From: Tritrichomonas musculus
Lineage: Eukaryota; Parabasalia; Tritrichomonadida; Tritrichomonadidae
Assembly: GCA_039105265.1 (NCBI GenBank)
Contig: JAPFFF010000074.1
Location: forward strand, 186,001 to 250,000
DNA length: 64,000 nt
Direction: 5' to 3'
The notes beneath the pieces are model-generated. The model ran no database searches, was not told where the DNA came from, and saw only the letters and a list, made by a program, of their open reading frames with translations. Both the position numbers and the translations under genes were made by a program. Shown one piece after another: positions 28,185 through 36,539 of the stretch (position 1 is its first letter; every line of letters begins with the position of its first letter).

Positions 28185-28382
28185 TTATAAACCATGTGAT
28201 TTCTCAATAATGTATATAATATCCTTCAAATCATTTGGTAAATTTGGTCTATCTTGAATAATATCTAGGTCGCAGCAATTTTGCTGTGACGATAATTCAT
28301 CACGTTTTTCATATAATTTTTCGGGTGGTAGAATTCTACCAGTCGCACTTTCGAGGAATTCTTGAGACGAATCGCATTGCAA
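28185..28382 (-). pseudogene. Truncated KilA-N fragment
   Basis: These 65 codons contain SSQEFLES and DRPNLPNDLK, both matching parts of the KilA-N protein next door (SSQEILDE, DRPNLPNDLK). The KilA-N core and the C-terminal domain are missing. Its 3' end lies in a 32-bp sequence repeated at 29229-29260. It is probably a decayed tandem copy. Confidence 0.6.
28186..28217 (+). repeat. 32-bp direct repeat, copy 1
   Basis: The segment around TAAACCATGTGATTTCTCAA is identical at 28186-28217 and 29229-29260. Copy 1 forms the end of the truncated KilA-N fragment and copy 2 the end of the gene at 29247. The KilA-N gene lies between the copies, which fits a tandem duplication with partial loss. Confidence 0.8.
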
Positions 28383-28396
28383 AAATATAATATTAT

Positions 28397-29161
28397 TTAA
28401 AGATGCATATTTTTAAAGTATTCTTCAATAGCTTTGTGAAACTCTTCTAGACATGATTTGTTAATGATGATATCAGTACTGCCAACTCTAACATCATCAC
28501 CTTTGAACAATGCTCGTGCTAATCGTTTGATATCTTCATTAGGAGTCATCGCAATGGGTAGGTCATCAACATATATCCATCGCTTCTTCTCATCTTGATA
28601 AATCTTACTGACTTGCCTCCATGAATGCTTGTTGCGACGAACGAGATGAAGTATCACAAAGTTCTTATTTTTAGGAAGTTCTTCACGCCATATCATATAC
28701 CTGTAGCTATGTTTGTGGTCTTTAGGAACAGCTCTCGGGGTAAGGTCTTCAATCTTATTAGTGAGTTGCTCACGTTGCTTCTCAAAATGTGAATCCAAAA
28801 GTTTCATAATATGGAGAGAATATCTTGGAGATGCCCACATTGCAACATGATTGACGAGTAATCGATGAATGTATACGCCTTTCAAATCATTAGGTAAATT
28901 GGGTCTATCATCATGAATTTGGTCTGCGGGAATTCCCGTCGACCCCATTTCATCAAGTATTTCTTGAGATGATTGATTTCGAAACCAATCATTCACTCGT
29001 TTCTTTGAATTACACGCAATTATAATGGATTGCATCTGGTACATATCATCTTTGATTGAATGTATCAAACGAAGCTTCTCATTATACTGAATATATTCGT
29101 AGTCATCATTGATTGATTCAACAACGGCTAACATTGATGTGTTAGTACCTGTTGAGTTCAT
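28397..29161 (-). CDS. KilA-N domain protein with C-terminal DUF3627-like domain
   Basis: Residues ~50-125 have the KilA-N pattern (VNDWFRN, ILDEMG, GVYIHRLLVNHVAMWASPRY, LDSHFEKQ). Residues ~155-250 match the stand-alone A protein at 6299-6610 (YRYMIWREELP, LHLVRRNKHSWRQV, TDIIINKS). KilA-N proteins bind DNA and are widespread in large DNA viruses and phages as regulators. A truncated relative lies directly downstream. It probably controls element gene expression or replication. Confidence 0.85.
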   Translation of the reverse strand: MNSTGTNTSMLAVVESINDDYEYIQYNEKLRLIHSIKDDMYQMQSIIIACNSKKRVNDWFRNQSSQEILDEMGSTGIPADQIHDDRPNLPNDLKGVYIHRLLVNHVAMWASPRYSLHIMKLLDSHFEKQREQLTNKIEDLTPRAVPKDHKHSYRYMIWREELPKNKNFVILHLVRRNKHSWRQVSKIYQDEKKRWIYVDDLPIAMTPNEDIKRLARALFKGDDVRVGSTDIIINKSCLEEFHKAIEEYFKNMHL

Positions 29162-29228
29162 TTCTAAGTGGATAAAAAAATAAATTGATTTGAAAACTCG
29201 TCAGTTTATGAATTCGCCTCCTACTACC

Positions 29229-29260
29229 TATAAACCATGTGATTTCTCAATAATGTATAT
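29229..29260 (+). repeat. 32-bp direct repeat, copy 2
   Basis: Identical to 28186-28217. It supplies the last codons and stop of the minus-strand gene at 29247-29675, so the 3' end of that gene was probably replaced by duplicated KilA-N-gene sequence. Confidence 0.8.
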
Positions 29261-29675
29261 TTTTGAACCTGATATTAGCTGGCTTATTATATATCAAATT
29301 TGCCTTATCTCTCTCATTAGCCAATCCTTGAATCGCTGCCAGGTCTTGAGGTCTATTCAAATATGGTGGTAGCAATGGAGGAGGTTTCGTTGTCGCATTG
29401 TTCAAATAATGCATCCCATCAGTCATGCTCACAGGTGGCTCATTTTGAGTAAGCGTCATATGCTCATCAGTTGGAGGTGGTCTAACTGGATTGTGTGGCA
29501 TATTTTTGGTAGGTGGTCGATTGATGTGAGGATTGAATGTGACCGCATAAGTATTATCATTTGAATATATACCATAATGATTATACTCAACATCTTCGTT
29601 GGTGGTGGTCGATTCATTATACATACATCCAGTGGTACCGATGGTTGTTGAATTCGGGTTTTTATACTTATTCAT
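29247..29675 (-). CDS. Proline-rich unknown protein of element B
   Basis: This 142-residue protein is rich in Pro, Asn and Thr (RPPTKNMPHNPVRPPPTDEH, KPPPLLPPYLNRP) and has no hydrophobic core, so it is likely mostly disordered. It lies between the KilA-N gene and the major capsid gene on the same strand. Its last codons come from the 32-bp repeat. A minor virion or scaffold role is possible; nothing in the sequence proves it. Confidence 0.6.
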   Translation of the reverse strand: MNKYKNPNSTTIGTTGCMYNESTTTNEDVEYNHYGIYSNDNTYAVTFNPHINRPPTKNMPHNPVRPPPTDEHMTLTQNEPPVSMTDGMHYLNNATTKPPPLLPPYLNRPQDLAAIQGLANERDKANLIYNKPANIRFKNIHY

Positions 29676-29725
29676 TTATTATGCAAATAAACAAAAATAA
29701 TGTGTTGTATTGTTTGAAAATTTAC

Positions 29726-31303
29726 TCAAGGTGTAGTTAAATCATAGTTACCAATACGAACCAATGGAGGCATACCATTTGGTTGAACTAATATACTAAT
29801 AGAGGAATCATATAATAGACAAAAAAGTGGATTTGCATCAACCTTTTTAGCAAATGAATTATCATTTGTACTTTGGACAATATTCATTTCAAAATTGATT
29901 GGTGATAATGATGTAAGTCCCTGTTGATATGTATTATCAGTCTCTGTTGGGAGACCAATAAAGAACGATGACCTATCGTCACTATAATAACCTGTTGTTG
30001 AATTAAAAGTATATGGATTTGTAAGTGATTTAATAACTTCTTTATTGAAACCGCTCTGCTCTCCATTCATGTTCATTGCATTCTGGCAATACTCCAAGAA
30101 TTCGGGGTACTCTTTCGTTGTACCAAATGGTCTATTAGGAATATTTCCATATCCACCTGCATTAATATAGAATGAATTGAATAATGGATTCTTGAAAACA
30201 GTTTTATCAGTATTACGCAACGGGAATAAACAAAATATACTATCAACAAATCTTGGAGTGATAGTACATGTGGTCTTATCGTTAGGTTGGTCGAGTTTAT
30301 TAGTTGTCGTGTATACAGATAATGTTTGTGTGGGAAATGTTAATGGGTGTGTTGGGTCGCTATATCTTTGGACCAATAAATTATAAACATTCTCACTAAT
30401 GCCAAAACATGGAATAATACTCAAGCAATCCTTAACCTCATACCATGTAGCATGACTTGTTCTTTCTGCAGCATTTAATGTGTATAAGCCATTAGCGGTA
30501 GCAGATGTTGCCCAACATGTGATTGAATTACCTATTTGTCTAAATTCTGTAGTGATAGGAGAAAGGGTATATTTTGAATATAGACCTGGATTATTAATTA
30601 AGCTTTCATCAGGACCACATGGACAATATACTAATCCCGCGCATGAGAAATATAATCGCAGTTCTATTTTGCCTGCAAACGCTGGGAGATATTTAATGTT
30701 AGATATCGGCAAGAATCTCCTCAAATCTATCTTCAAATTAATCGTACCAGTAGCATTTTTCGTACCTTTTATCCAAGAAACAACAAATCCACAACGGCAT
30801 CCTTCATTCTGTCTCCAAACATCTTTATGCCTTGTTTTAGAATATATATCCGCCCTCTTTGTGGTTTCATTGGAACAACAGGCTGTAAGAAATGATTCTT
30901 CACAGCCATAATTTTGGGTATATATGGTGATACCATTAGCTACAATTTCATATTTCTCAATTGCATCGCGTGCATCTTTAAATCCATACCATACCCTATT
31001 AAAATCATAATTACCAACATTTGCTGTATCTATATCATCATTGATGTCTACTTTTATTTCCATTGTTGCCTTAATGAATCCGTTGTATAAATCAGCCGTA
31101 TTATGACAATTAGGTGAAATAATGATAGATGTATATGAGCCACTTTTGATTGGGGGCGATGGTCCGTAACTTGTTTGTGGGTTGATTGAATATTGTTTAT
31201 TTGTATCACTCATCGCAATACAATTATCAACGACATCAAAGTAAGAGGCTATCTGGGTGCATGCGTCCGCAGATGTTTGCATTATTACTTCATTGTTCAA
31301 CAT
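29726..31303 (-). CDS. MCP: Major capsid protein, double jelly-roll type (element B)
   Basis: This 525-residue protein shares its layout with the larger C protein at 44190-46202: an N-terminal PPIKSGSYTSIIISP against APFHQGQYSQISLTHP, then GF....M.I.VD, WYGFKDA against FVGLKSS, and CEESFL against VREGFL. A late block TVFKNPLFNSFYINAGG matches TVFENPVYSNCYLNIGG. Length and position next to the ATPase, integrase and a small amphipathic protein fit the Maverick major capsid protein. It is unusually Cys-rich in the middle. It would form the icosahedral shell. Confidence 0.75.
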   Translation of the reverse strand: MLNNEVIMQTSADACTQIASYFDVVDNCIAMSDTNKQYSINPQTSYGPSPPIKSGSYTSIIISPNCHNTADLYNGFIKATMEIKVDINDDIDTANVGNYDFNRVWYGFKDARDAIEKYEIVANGITIYTQNYGCEESFLTACCSNETTKRADIYSKTRHKDVWRQNEGCRCGFVVSWIKGTKNATGTINLKIDLRRFLPISNIKYLPAFAGKIELRLYFSCAGLVYCPCGPDESLINNPGLYSKYTLSPITTEFRQIGNSITCWATSATANGLYTLNAAERTSHATWYEVKDCLSIIPCFGISENVYNLLVQRYSDPTHPLTFPTQTLSVYTTTNKLDQPNDKTTCTITPRFVDSIFCLFPLRNTDKTVFKNPLFNSFYINAGGYGNIPNRPFGTTKEYPEFLEYCQNAMNMNGEQSGFNKEVIKSLTNPYTFNSTTGYYSDDRSSFFIGLPTETDNTYQQGLTSLSPINFEMNIVQSTNDNSFAKKVDANPLFCLLYDSSISILVQPNGMPPLVRIGNYDLTTP

Positions 31304-31337
31304 TGCTTTTGATAAAAATAAAAAATAAAATTATAAA

Positions 31338-31955
31338 TTAGATAACATCGGCAAATATTCTATTTTTTCTCATAGAATATAATTGTTGAGTGTGCTCAAC
31401 TGGTTGCTCTATAGGTTGTTCATTTGATTGAATATTTGGATATTGTCTATATTCAGGTTCAATGAATTCATAATTATATCGCATCCTTGGTCGTGATATT
31501 TGTTTTTGAACAACATCTTTAATCATTCTTTTTTGTTCCTTTTTTTCACGACTACTTTTAATTTCTTCTCCAAGAAGTTTTAATTGGTTTAATATCTCTA
31601 AATTGATAGTTGGGTCATACTCATAATTATTATGGTGAGTCATTGAAGGTGGTCGTTTTATTTTATTTTTAATGACATGTTTTGTTTCAGTAATTAGTTG
31701 TTCATCATGTTCAGGTTCATTATGGACTTCCGCGCTCTGCATTTTTTCATCATAAATATTTTCTGGAGTATTCGCTGTAGTTTCTTCATCTTTTTTCAAA
31801 ATAGGTTCAACATGATTATTTGATTCTTTACGAGGTCTCACAATATATTTCCCTTCAGTTTTACAAGGGAATACTTCCCATTCATCATCATCTTTACCAT
31901 TCAGCCAGTTTTGAATAACTTGCAATCTTTTGCTTCCTCTAAGATTCTTTGCCAT
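31338..31955 (-). CDS. Unknown charged protein between capsid and minor capsid genes
   Basis: This 205-residue protein has a compact basic N-terminus (LRGSKRLQVIQNWLNG, then EWEVFPC), an acidic disordered middle and a charged helix (IKSSREKKEQKRMIKDVV). It ends SMRKNRIFADVI. It lies in the structural gene cluster, so a virion or assembly role is likely. The family is not recognised. The start is preceded by a T-rich run on its strand. Confidence 0.6.
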   Translation of the reverse strand: MAKNLRGSKRLQVIQNWLNGKDDDEWEVFPCKTEGKYIVRPRKESNNHVEPILKKDEETTANTPENIYDEKMQSAEVHNEPEHDEQLITETKHVIKNKIKRPPSMTHHNNYEYDPTINLEILNQLKLLGEEIKSSREKKEQKRMIKDVVQKQISRPRMRYNYEFIEPEYRQYPNIQSNEQPIEQPVEHTQQLYSMRKNRIFADVI

Positions 31956-31998
31956 TTATGGTAAAAATAAAAAATGCAAAGTTTTACTATTTTTTTAC

Positions 31999-32493
31999 CT
32001 AATACTTACCACTCTTTAATAAACTAGTCGGCAGTGTCGAATCCAGTTGTTTATTAAAATTTGATTTGATATTATTATATTCGTCTTTCCATTGGTTATC
32101 GTTAGAAATTCTTGTTAAAAACGTTGGATTTGTTACGGAGCTAATTTTTGGATGCATTGTTGATATCGGGTCACTCGATTGAGAAGGGTTATTATATTGT
32201 TGTTGGGCTGCACTCTTAATTTTCTCTAAAGCTGTTCTTACTTTTCCTTTTGGTATATATTTTATGGCTTTATCCGCAAAATTGGATATGTTTTTACGAG
32301 TATTATAGCTGAAATAATTTTGACCAGCATCTTTAATTAGCTTTCCTATAAGCCCAGCATTTCTATCCATCCCATTAACAACATAATTAACACCTTTACC
32401 AAACATACCACTTGAAACACTATTGCCTAGATTTAATAGATGATTAGCTCCAAGACCAATACTTTGCTTAATCAATTTCTTGAAGAAACCCAT
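31999..32493 (-). CDS. Small amphipathic minor virion protein, pVI-like by context
   Basis: This 164-residue protein has an amphipathic N-terminus (MGFFKKLIKQSIGLGANHLL), then Gly-rich hydrophobic helices and a basic helix (KGKVRTALEKIKSAAQQQ). C has a similar small protein at 46246 (GIWKKLKNAVKSVGGKIKGL) next to its capsid gene. In adenovirus-like systems such proteins line the capsid and act on membranes. The similarity here is in character and position, not in clear sequence identity. Confidence 0.55.
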   Translation of the reverse strand: MGFFKKLIKQSIGLGANHLLNLGNSVSSGMFGKGVNYVVNGMDRNAGLIGKLIKDAGQNYFSYNTRKNISNFADKAIKYIPKGKVRTALEKIKSAAQQQYNNPSQSSDPISTMHPKISSVTNPTFLTRISNDNQWKDEYNNIKSNFNKQLDSTLPTSLLKSGKY

Positions 32494-32528
32494 TTAATTG
32501 TATTAAAAAATAATATTAATAATTTGCT

Positions 32529-33386
32529 TTATGATTCAAAATAATATTTGTTTGCTGAAATATTCATTATGAATTTATCATGTGGTTCCCGATGATGAAG
32601 ATATTGCCTTACCATTTCTTTTGTATTGAGATTATTATTCGTTTGTTGAAGCAAAGATGTAAAATCTTCTTCGCTATAACCACTATAGCAAATGATATCA
32701 GTAGCCATTCGTTTGGCATTAATATGAACGAATCTTATTGTTTGAAAAGCCATGATACATGTAATGTTATAGTGTCTAGTTTTGGTTAGCAAACGAATAA
32801 ATTCACTATTTCCATTCTTTAATAAATCGCTACCTGCGCAATCATCAAGAATGATTAAAGTATTATATGGATATGATGACGTTTGATATTTTACTAGCTT
32901 GTTTGCAATATATACTATTATATCATCAATATCTTGTAATGAATGCTTATTAATTAATCGTTTCATTTCTTCATTGACTTCTTTCATTTTTGATAGAACA
33001 TATTTCACAAGAGCATAATATTTAACTTTACGTTTGAGATGTTTTCTAAGAAAAGACATTAATTCATTTTCATTAACATAATGAATAGGAGTTTTAATAT
33101 TTTTACTTAAGACCTCCGCAGTCTTATCTGCTTTACCACTAGTTGAACAAAATATTATCTTATTATAATATGGATGCTTAAATAACTTTTCAGTGATTGC
33201 AATATGACGCCAAATCCAAAAAGATTTTCCTGCACCTGGTTTGCCTATTAGGAAATATATTCCATTGGTGCTAAATGGGTAGTCCGGTGATAAAGGCATT
33301 ATCAATGCGCCTTCTATTTCATGATGATTTTTCTTTAACGCTTTATTAATTTCTTTGTCAACCTCTTTAATAATTTGCTTGGTCAT
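32529..33386 (-). CDS. A32-like genome-packaging ATPase (element B)
   Basis: This 285-residue P-loop ATPase has Walker A GKPGAGKS (~residues 47-54), Walker B TLIILDDCAG (~174-183) and a downstream sensor-like stretch (RHYNITCIMAFQTI). This is the FtsK/HerA-type packaging ATPase of Mavericks and large DNA viruses, which pumps DNA into the capsid. It is homologous in layout to the C protein at 49827. It lies between the minor virion gene and the integrase on the same strand. Confidence 0.88.
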   Translation of the reverse strand: MTKQIIKEVDKEINKALKKNHHEIEGALIMPLSPDYPFSTNGIYFLIGKPGAGKSFWIWRHIAITEKLFKHPYYNKIIFCSTSGKADKTAEVLSKNIKTPIHYVNENELMSFLRKHLKRKVKYYALVKYVLSKMKEVNEEMKRLINKHSLQDIDDIIVYIANKLVKYQTSSYPYNTLIILDDCAGSDLLKNGNSEFIRLLTKTRHYNITCIMAFQTIRFVHINAKRMATDIICYSGYSEEDFTSLLQQTNNNLNTKEMVRQYLHHREPHDKFIMNISANKYYFES

Positions 33387-33535
33387 ATTTTTATTATCAT
33401 AAAATGAACTATCTAGAATTTGTTAAGGAATGTTTTAAATATCATTTTATAGGATTTATCATTGAATTATTATGGGAAGAAGGAAAAATAATTTATAATG
33501 AATTAATTAAGCCAAATAATAAGAAACAATGTTGA

Positions 33536-34618
33536 TTATGTCCATTTTGTGATTGATTCGGGAACATTATTTTGGGTAGACCAGTATTCGAGTTCAAGAT
33601 TTGACAACTTGATTGGATGACCCTCTCTAAGATTTTTCGCTGGGATAGTATCTCGTTTACCACCTTCATACTCGACCCTATATTTATTTTTCTTAACATC
33701 ATAACTGATTATTTTATTTACGATACCACGCTTACCATTCTTTAATGTATTCGCTAACGGTATATTATTATTAGTTTTAATTAAGCGGTAACCCGGGAGC
33801 TTATCTATCGAATCATCCTTTGACCGAATTATGAATTGGTTACCTGATTTCGAGTCAACAATATATGCCTCCTTGCTCACCCGATTTCTTTTCTTTGAGA
33901 ATGGTTCATTAGCTAATACAATTCTAACCCTATCATTTGTTTTATAATTATATGGATTAATATTTGATTTAGTATTGATGTATGTTAGTTCATCATCTTT
34001 AGTTATATCATTAGGTGCTCTATTATCTAATCCTCTATGAGGAGTATTGTTATACGCATCAATCAAATCTTTCATTTCAGTTTCATCAATATATCTATTC
34101 TCACCAATAGCATCACGAATCGTTCGCATGAATCGATTAATGATACCTAGTACATTATGATTGTTGTCTTCAGTAGTGGTGTATATTATATTATTTGATT
34201 TCATAAAACTAAGTACCTCATTTGATAGATATGCAGCATCTTGGTCGCTGGTTATTGAATAAATATTGTGTACATCTTTTATGAAACATTGTAGCGCGTT
34301 GATAACAGATTTTGAACCCTTGCCTTGTAACGGATATGCATATGCCTTCCTCGTATTAATATTGATGAACATTAAATAATTGAGACCTCCTTTATGCTTT
34401 TCATTAATAAATGTATCCATTTGGTATCCGTGTAAATGTTTCGATACGATTGGTATATATTGAGCTTTGGGTACCTTGACATCATGGACAATATTTTTGT
34501 CTAGGAAATCGTTAGCATCTTTCGCAGTGAAACCATATCGTTTTGCTAATGGAACAAATTTTGATTTGCTCTTCCACGGATATTTTTTAAATAATTCATC
34601 AAGTGTATTATAACTCAT
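33536..34618 (-). CDS. Retroviral-type integrase with SH3/chromo-like tail (element B)
   Basis: This 360-residue integrase has Asp68 in YQMDTF and Asp125 in SDQDAAY. The third catalytic position, 35 residues further on, is Asn161 in GIINRFMRTIRD, where Glu is normal. AYNNTPHRGL follows as in typical family members. The C-terminus (~290-340) has a small beta-rich domain (VNKIISYDVKKNKYRVEYEG) like the chromo or SH3 tails of Maverick integrases. It would insert the linear element and make the 5-bp duplication. The Asn may be a family feature or a loss of activity. Confidence 0.88.
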   Translation of the reverse strand: MSYNTLDELFKKYPWKSKSKFVPLAKRYGFTAKDANDFLDKNIVHDVKVPKAQYIPIVSKHLHGYQMDTFINEKHKGGLNYLMFININTRKAYAYPLQGKGSKSVINALQCFIKDVHNIYSITSDQDAAYLSNEVLSFMKSNNIIYTTTEDNNHNVLGIINRFMRTIRDAIGENRYIDETEMKDLIDAYNNTPHRGLDNRAPNDITKDDELTYINTKSNINPYNYKTNDRVRIVLANEPFSKKRNRVSKEAYIVDSKSGNQFIIRSKDDSIDKLPGYRLIKTNNNIPLANTLKNGKRGIVNKIISYDVKKNKYRVEYEGGKRDTIPAKNLREGHPIKLSNLELEYWSTQNNVPESITKWT

Positions 34619-34639
34619 TTGATTTTAGATTAAATAAGC

Positions 34640-35908
34640 TTATGTATATAACATTTTATCAAATGGTAGGAACTGCATCTCTATACAAAATGATTCGTTT
34701 CGAGGAATCTTGATTGGGATATTATTATGACGACCTGAATAAAACTCAATCCAAAATACTTGGTCAGTGGAGTTTAATTTATAATACTTTATTGGAACAA
34801 AATCAACTGCACTGTTTCCTATATAATGACGTGAGGATTGTTCAGCTATGGATGAACATATCTTGCATGGTTGTCGGTCCCAAACGTTATAAAAATCTAA
34901 TCGTCTCAGCCACACATTTTTGTATTTTTGGGGATTATTTTGATTTGGTCCGTACCCAATATTCATTACATCGGCGAAATCGTATCTTCGGTAATTAGAA
35001 TCGGTCTCCCTTTCATTAAATATAATCTTAAAATCAATATAATATAATCCAACATTGATTGGGTCTAATTTATTTATTTGGTCAGCTGTTTGTGGTGGCA
35101 GTTCTTCAAATATATAACTATTCTCTATCTTAACATTATTTGGTGAAAACAAAGTTTCAATGAATGTGTTTAGATTATAATCATAATATCCATCCATTTG
35201 CAAATCATTATTACTTCTATCGATATCATCCTGATGGAATAACGGTATTAATTTGTCCTCATTGGTTCGTTTAAAATCTAGTATTTCTTTAACAGCAGCA
35301 TCATATTCATCTTTAGTCTTAAATATGAAACCATATACATCTTTAATTAGATTAATTGGCCCAGTAATCGGTTTATAATATCTTTGTAATATTTTTCCAT
35401 AACTGGTTAGCGCATCTTTTATCGTATCGAGAGCAATCTTATGTTTTGTAATTGCATTTTTATTATATTCTTCAAACTTTGGTTTAATTTGTTTTTCAAC
35501 ATCGTCGAATAGCTTTCTAAAATCGTGCTCAGTGCCTAGCCATGAGATAATTTTGGATGAGACCTCTGCTTTTTGTTTTTCTGTAAGCATATCATATATC
35601 TCATCATCGGTCTTATCGGGATTTTTATTTTTGAGGTCATCGAATGTAGATCTTAAATATTTCCTAACTCTCAAATCAAATTCCAATTTCCTTCTTCGAG
35701 CCAACATATTAATATTCCTTACACCAATAATAGTTTCACCACGATTAGCTGTACACCATTCATGGGGGAAATCAAAATAGTACCTATTGAACTTATCTTT
35801 ATCGGGCTTCCCATCTTCTAGAAAGAATGCTGATTCGATAGGAATAGGTACCTGCTCATCTGTGATATTATCAATGGTTGGATGTAGTGATTTAAACCTA
35901 CTATACAT
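34640..35908 (-). CDS. Candidate minor capsid (penton) or structural protein of element B
   Basis: This 422-residue protein begins MYSRFKSLHP and has a RGETIIGVRNINML strand region, a helical middle (~110-200) and a beta-rich C-terminus ending IKIPRNESFCIEMQFLPFDK. It sits at the element's right edge next to the integrase and ends its cluster. Maverick minor capsid proteins usually lie in this structural set, so this or the 15809 gene could fill that role. I cannot decide between them from sequence. Confidence 0.5.
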   Translation of the reverse strand: MYSRFKSLHPTIDNITDEQVPIPIESAFFLEDGKPDKDKFNRYYFDFPHEWCTANRGETIIGVRNINMLARRRKLEFDLRVRKYLRSTFDDLKNKNPDKTDDEIYDMLTEKQKAEVSSKIISWLGTEHDFRKLFDDVEKQIKPKFEEYNKNAITKHKIALDTIKDALTSYGKILQRYYKPITGPINLIKDVYGFIFKTKDEYDAAVKEILDFKRTNEDKLIPLFHQDDIDRSNNDLQMDGYYDYNLNTFIETLFSPNNVKIENSYIFEELPPQTADQINKLDPINVGLYYIDFKIIFNERETDSNYRRYDFADVMNIGYGPNQNNPQKYKNVWLRRLDFYNVWDRQPCKICSSIAEQSSRHYIGNSAVDFVPIKYYKLNSTDQVFWIEFYSGRHNNIPIKIPRNESFCIEMQFLPFDKMLYT

Positions 35909-35912
35909 TTAT

Positions 35913-36534
35913 GATTCAATTAAAGATTTATTTTTGAGTAGGTATCGGGTGTACATGAAGTGGTTGCATGAGTAGATGTATGTGATGAGATTTGGGAGAT
36001 GATTGCATGAGTGGATGTGTGTGATGGTTGCATGAGATGATTTGCGATACAAGATATGGGAGATGATTACTTGAGATGATTGCTTGAGTGGATGTATGAG
36101 ATGGATTGCTGTAGGAGTATGCTAGATAGGTTGCATGAGATGATTGCATGAGTGGATGTATGAGATGGGTTGCTTGAGATGGGTTGCTTGAGATGGGTTG
36201 CTTGAGATGATTGCATGAGATGATTGCTTGAGATGATTGCTGTAGGAGTATGCTAGATAGGTTGGTATTAAGTAGTTATACATAGTGAAGGGGGGATAGA
36301 TAACTAGTATAAGCAAATGAGGCTTCCCGTGTAGGGTGGCTGGGTGGGTGTAGCTTGGGGGCTGTTTGGAGATATGGTTTATTATAGCGAGGGAGCTTTT
36401 CAAAGCGAGGGAGCTATAATATAAAACATCTCCAAAGTACCTCAAATTATCGTCTCTTCAGGAAGCTTTCAAAGCTGGAGAGCCTCATTTGCTTATACTA
36501 GTTATCTATCCCCCCTTCACTATGTATAACTACT
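35913..36534 (-). repeat. Right terminal inverted repeat of B
   Basis: This is the reverse complement of 15182-15803. It contains the mirrored tandem array (about 35946-36246) and the mirrored 264-bp fold-back unit (36271-36534). Confidence 0.93.
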
Positions 36535-36539
36535 TCTGT
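36535..36539. repeat. Target-site duplication of B, right copy (TCTGT)
   Basis: These five bases directly follow the right end of B and match 15177-15181. Confidence 0.9.

Larger units (their letters stand above)
15182..36534. mobile_element. Complete Maverick/Polinton B (21,353 bp)
   Basis: The element is bounded by 622-bp terminal inverted repeats starting AGTAGTTATACATAG and by a 5-bp target duplication. It encodes protein-primed polymerase, retroviral-type integrase, double-jelly-roll capsid protein, A32-like ATPase, fibre, probable penton-type proteins, an HNH protein, a KilA-N protein and an AT-hook protein. No major gene is visibly broken, and the terminal repeats look identical over their coding-length stretches, so insertion appears recent. 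It split the fibre gene of C. Confidence 0.95.
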
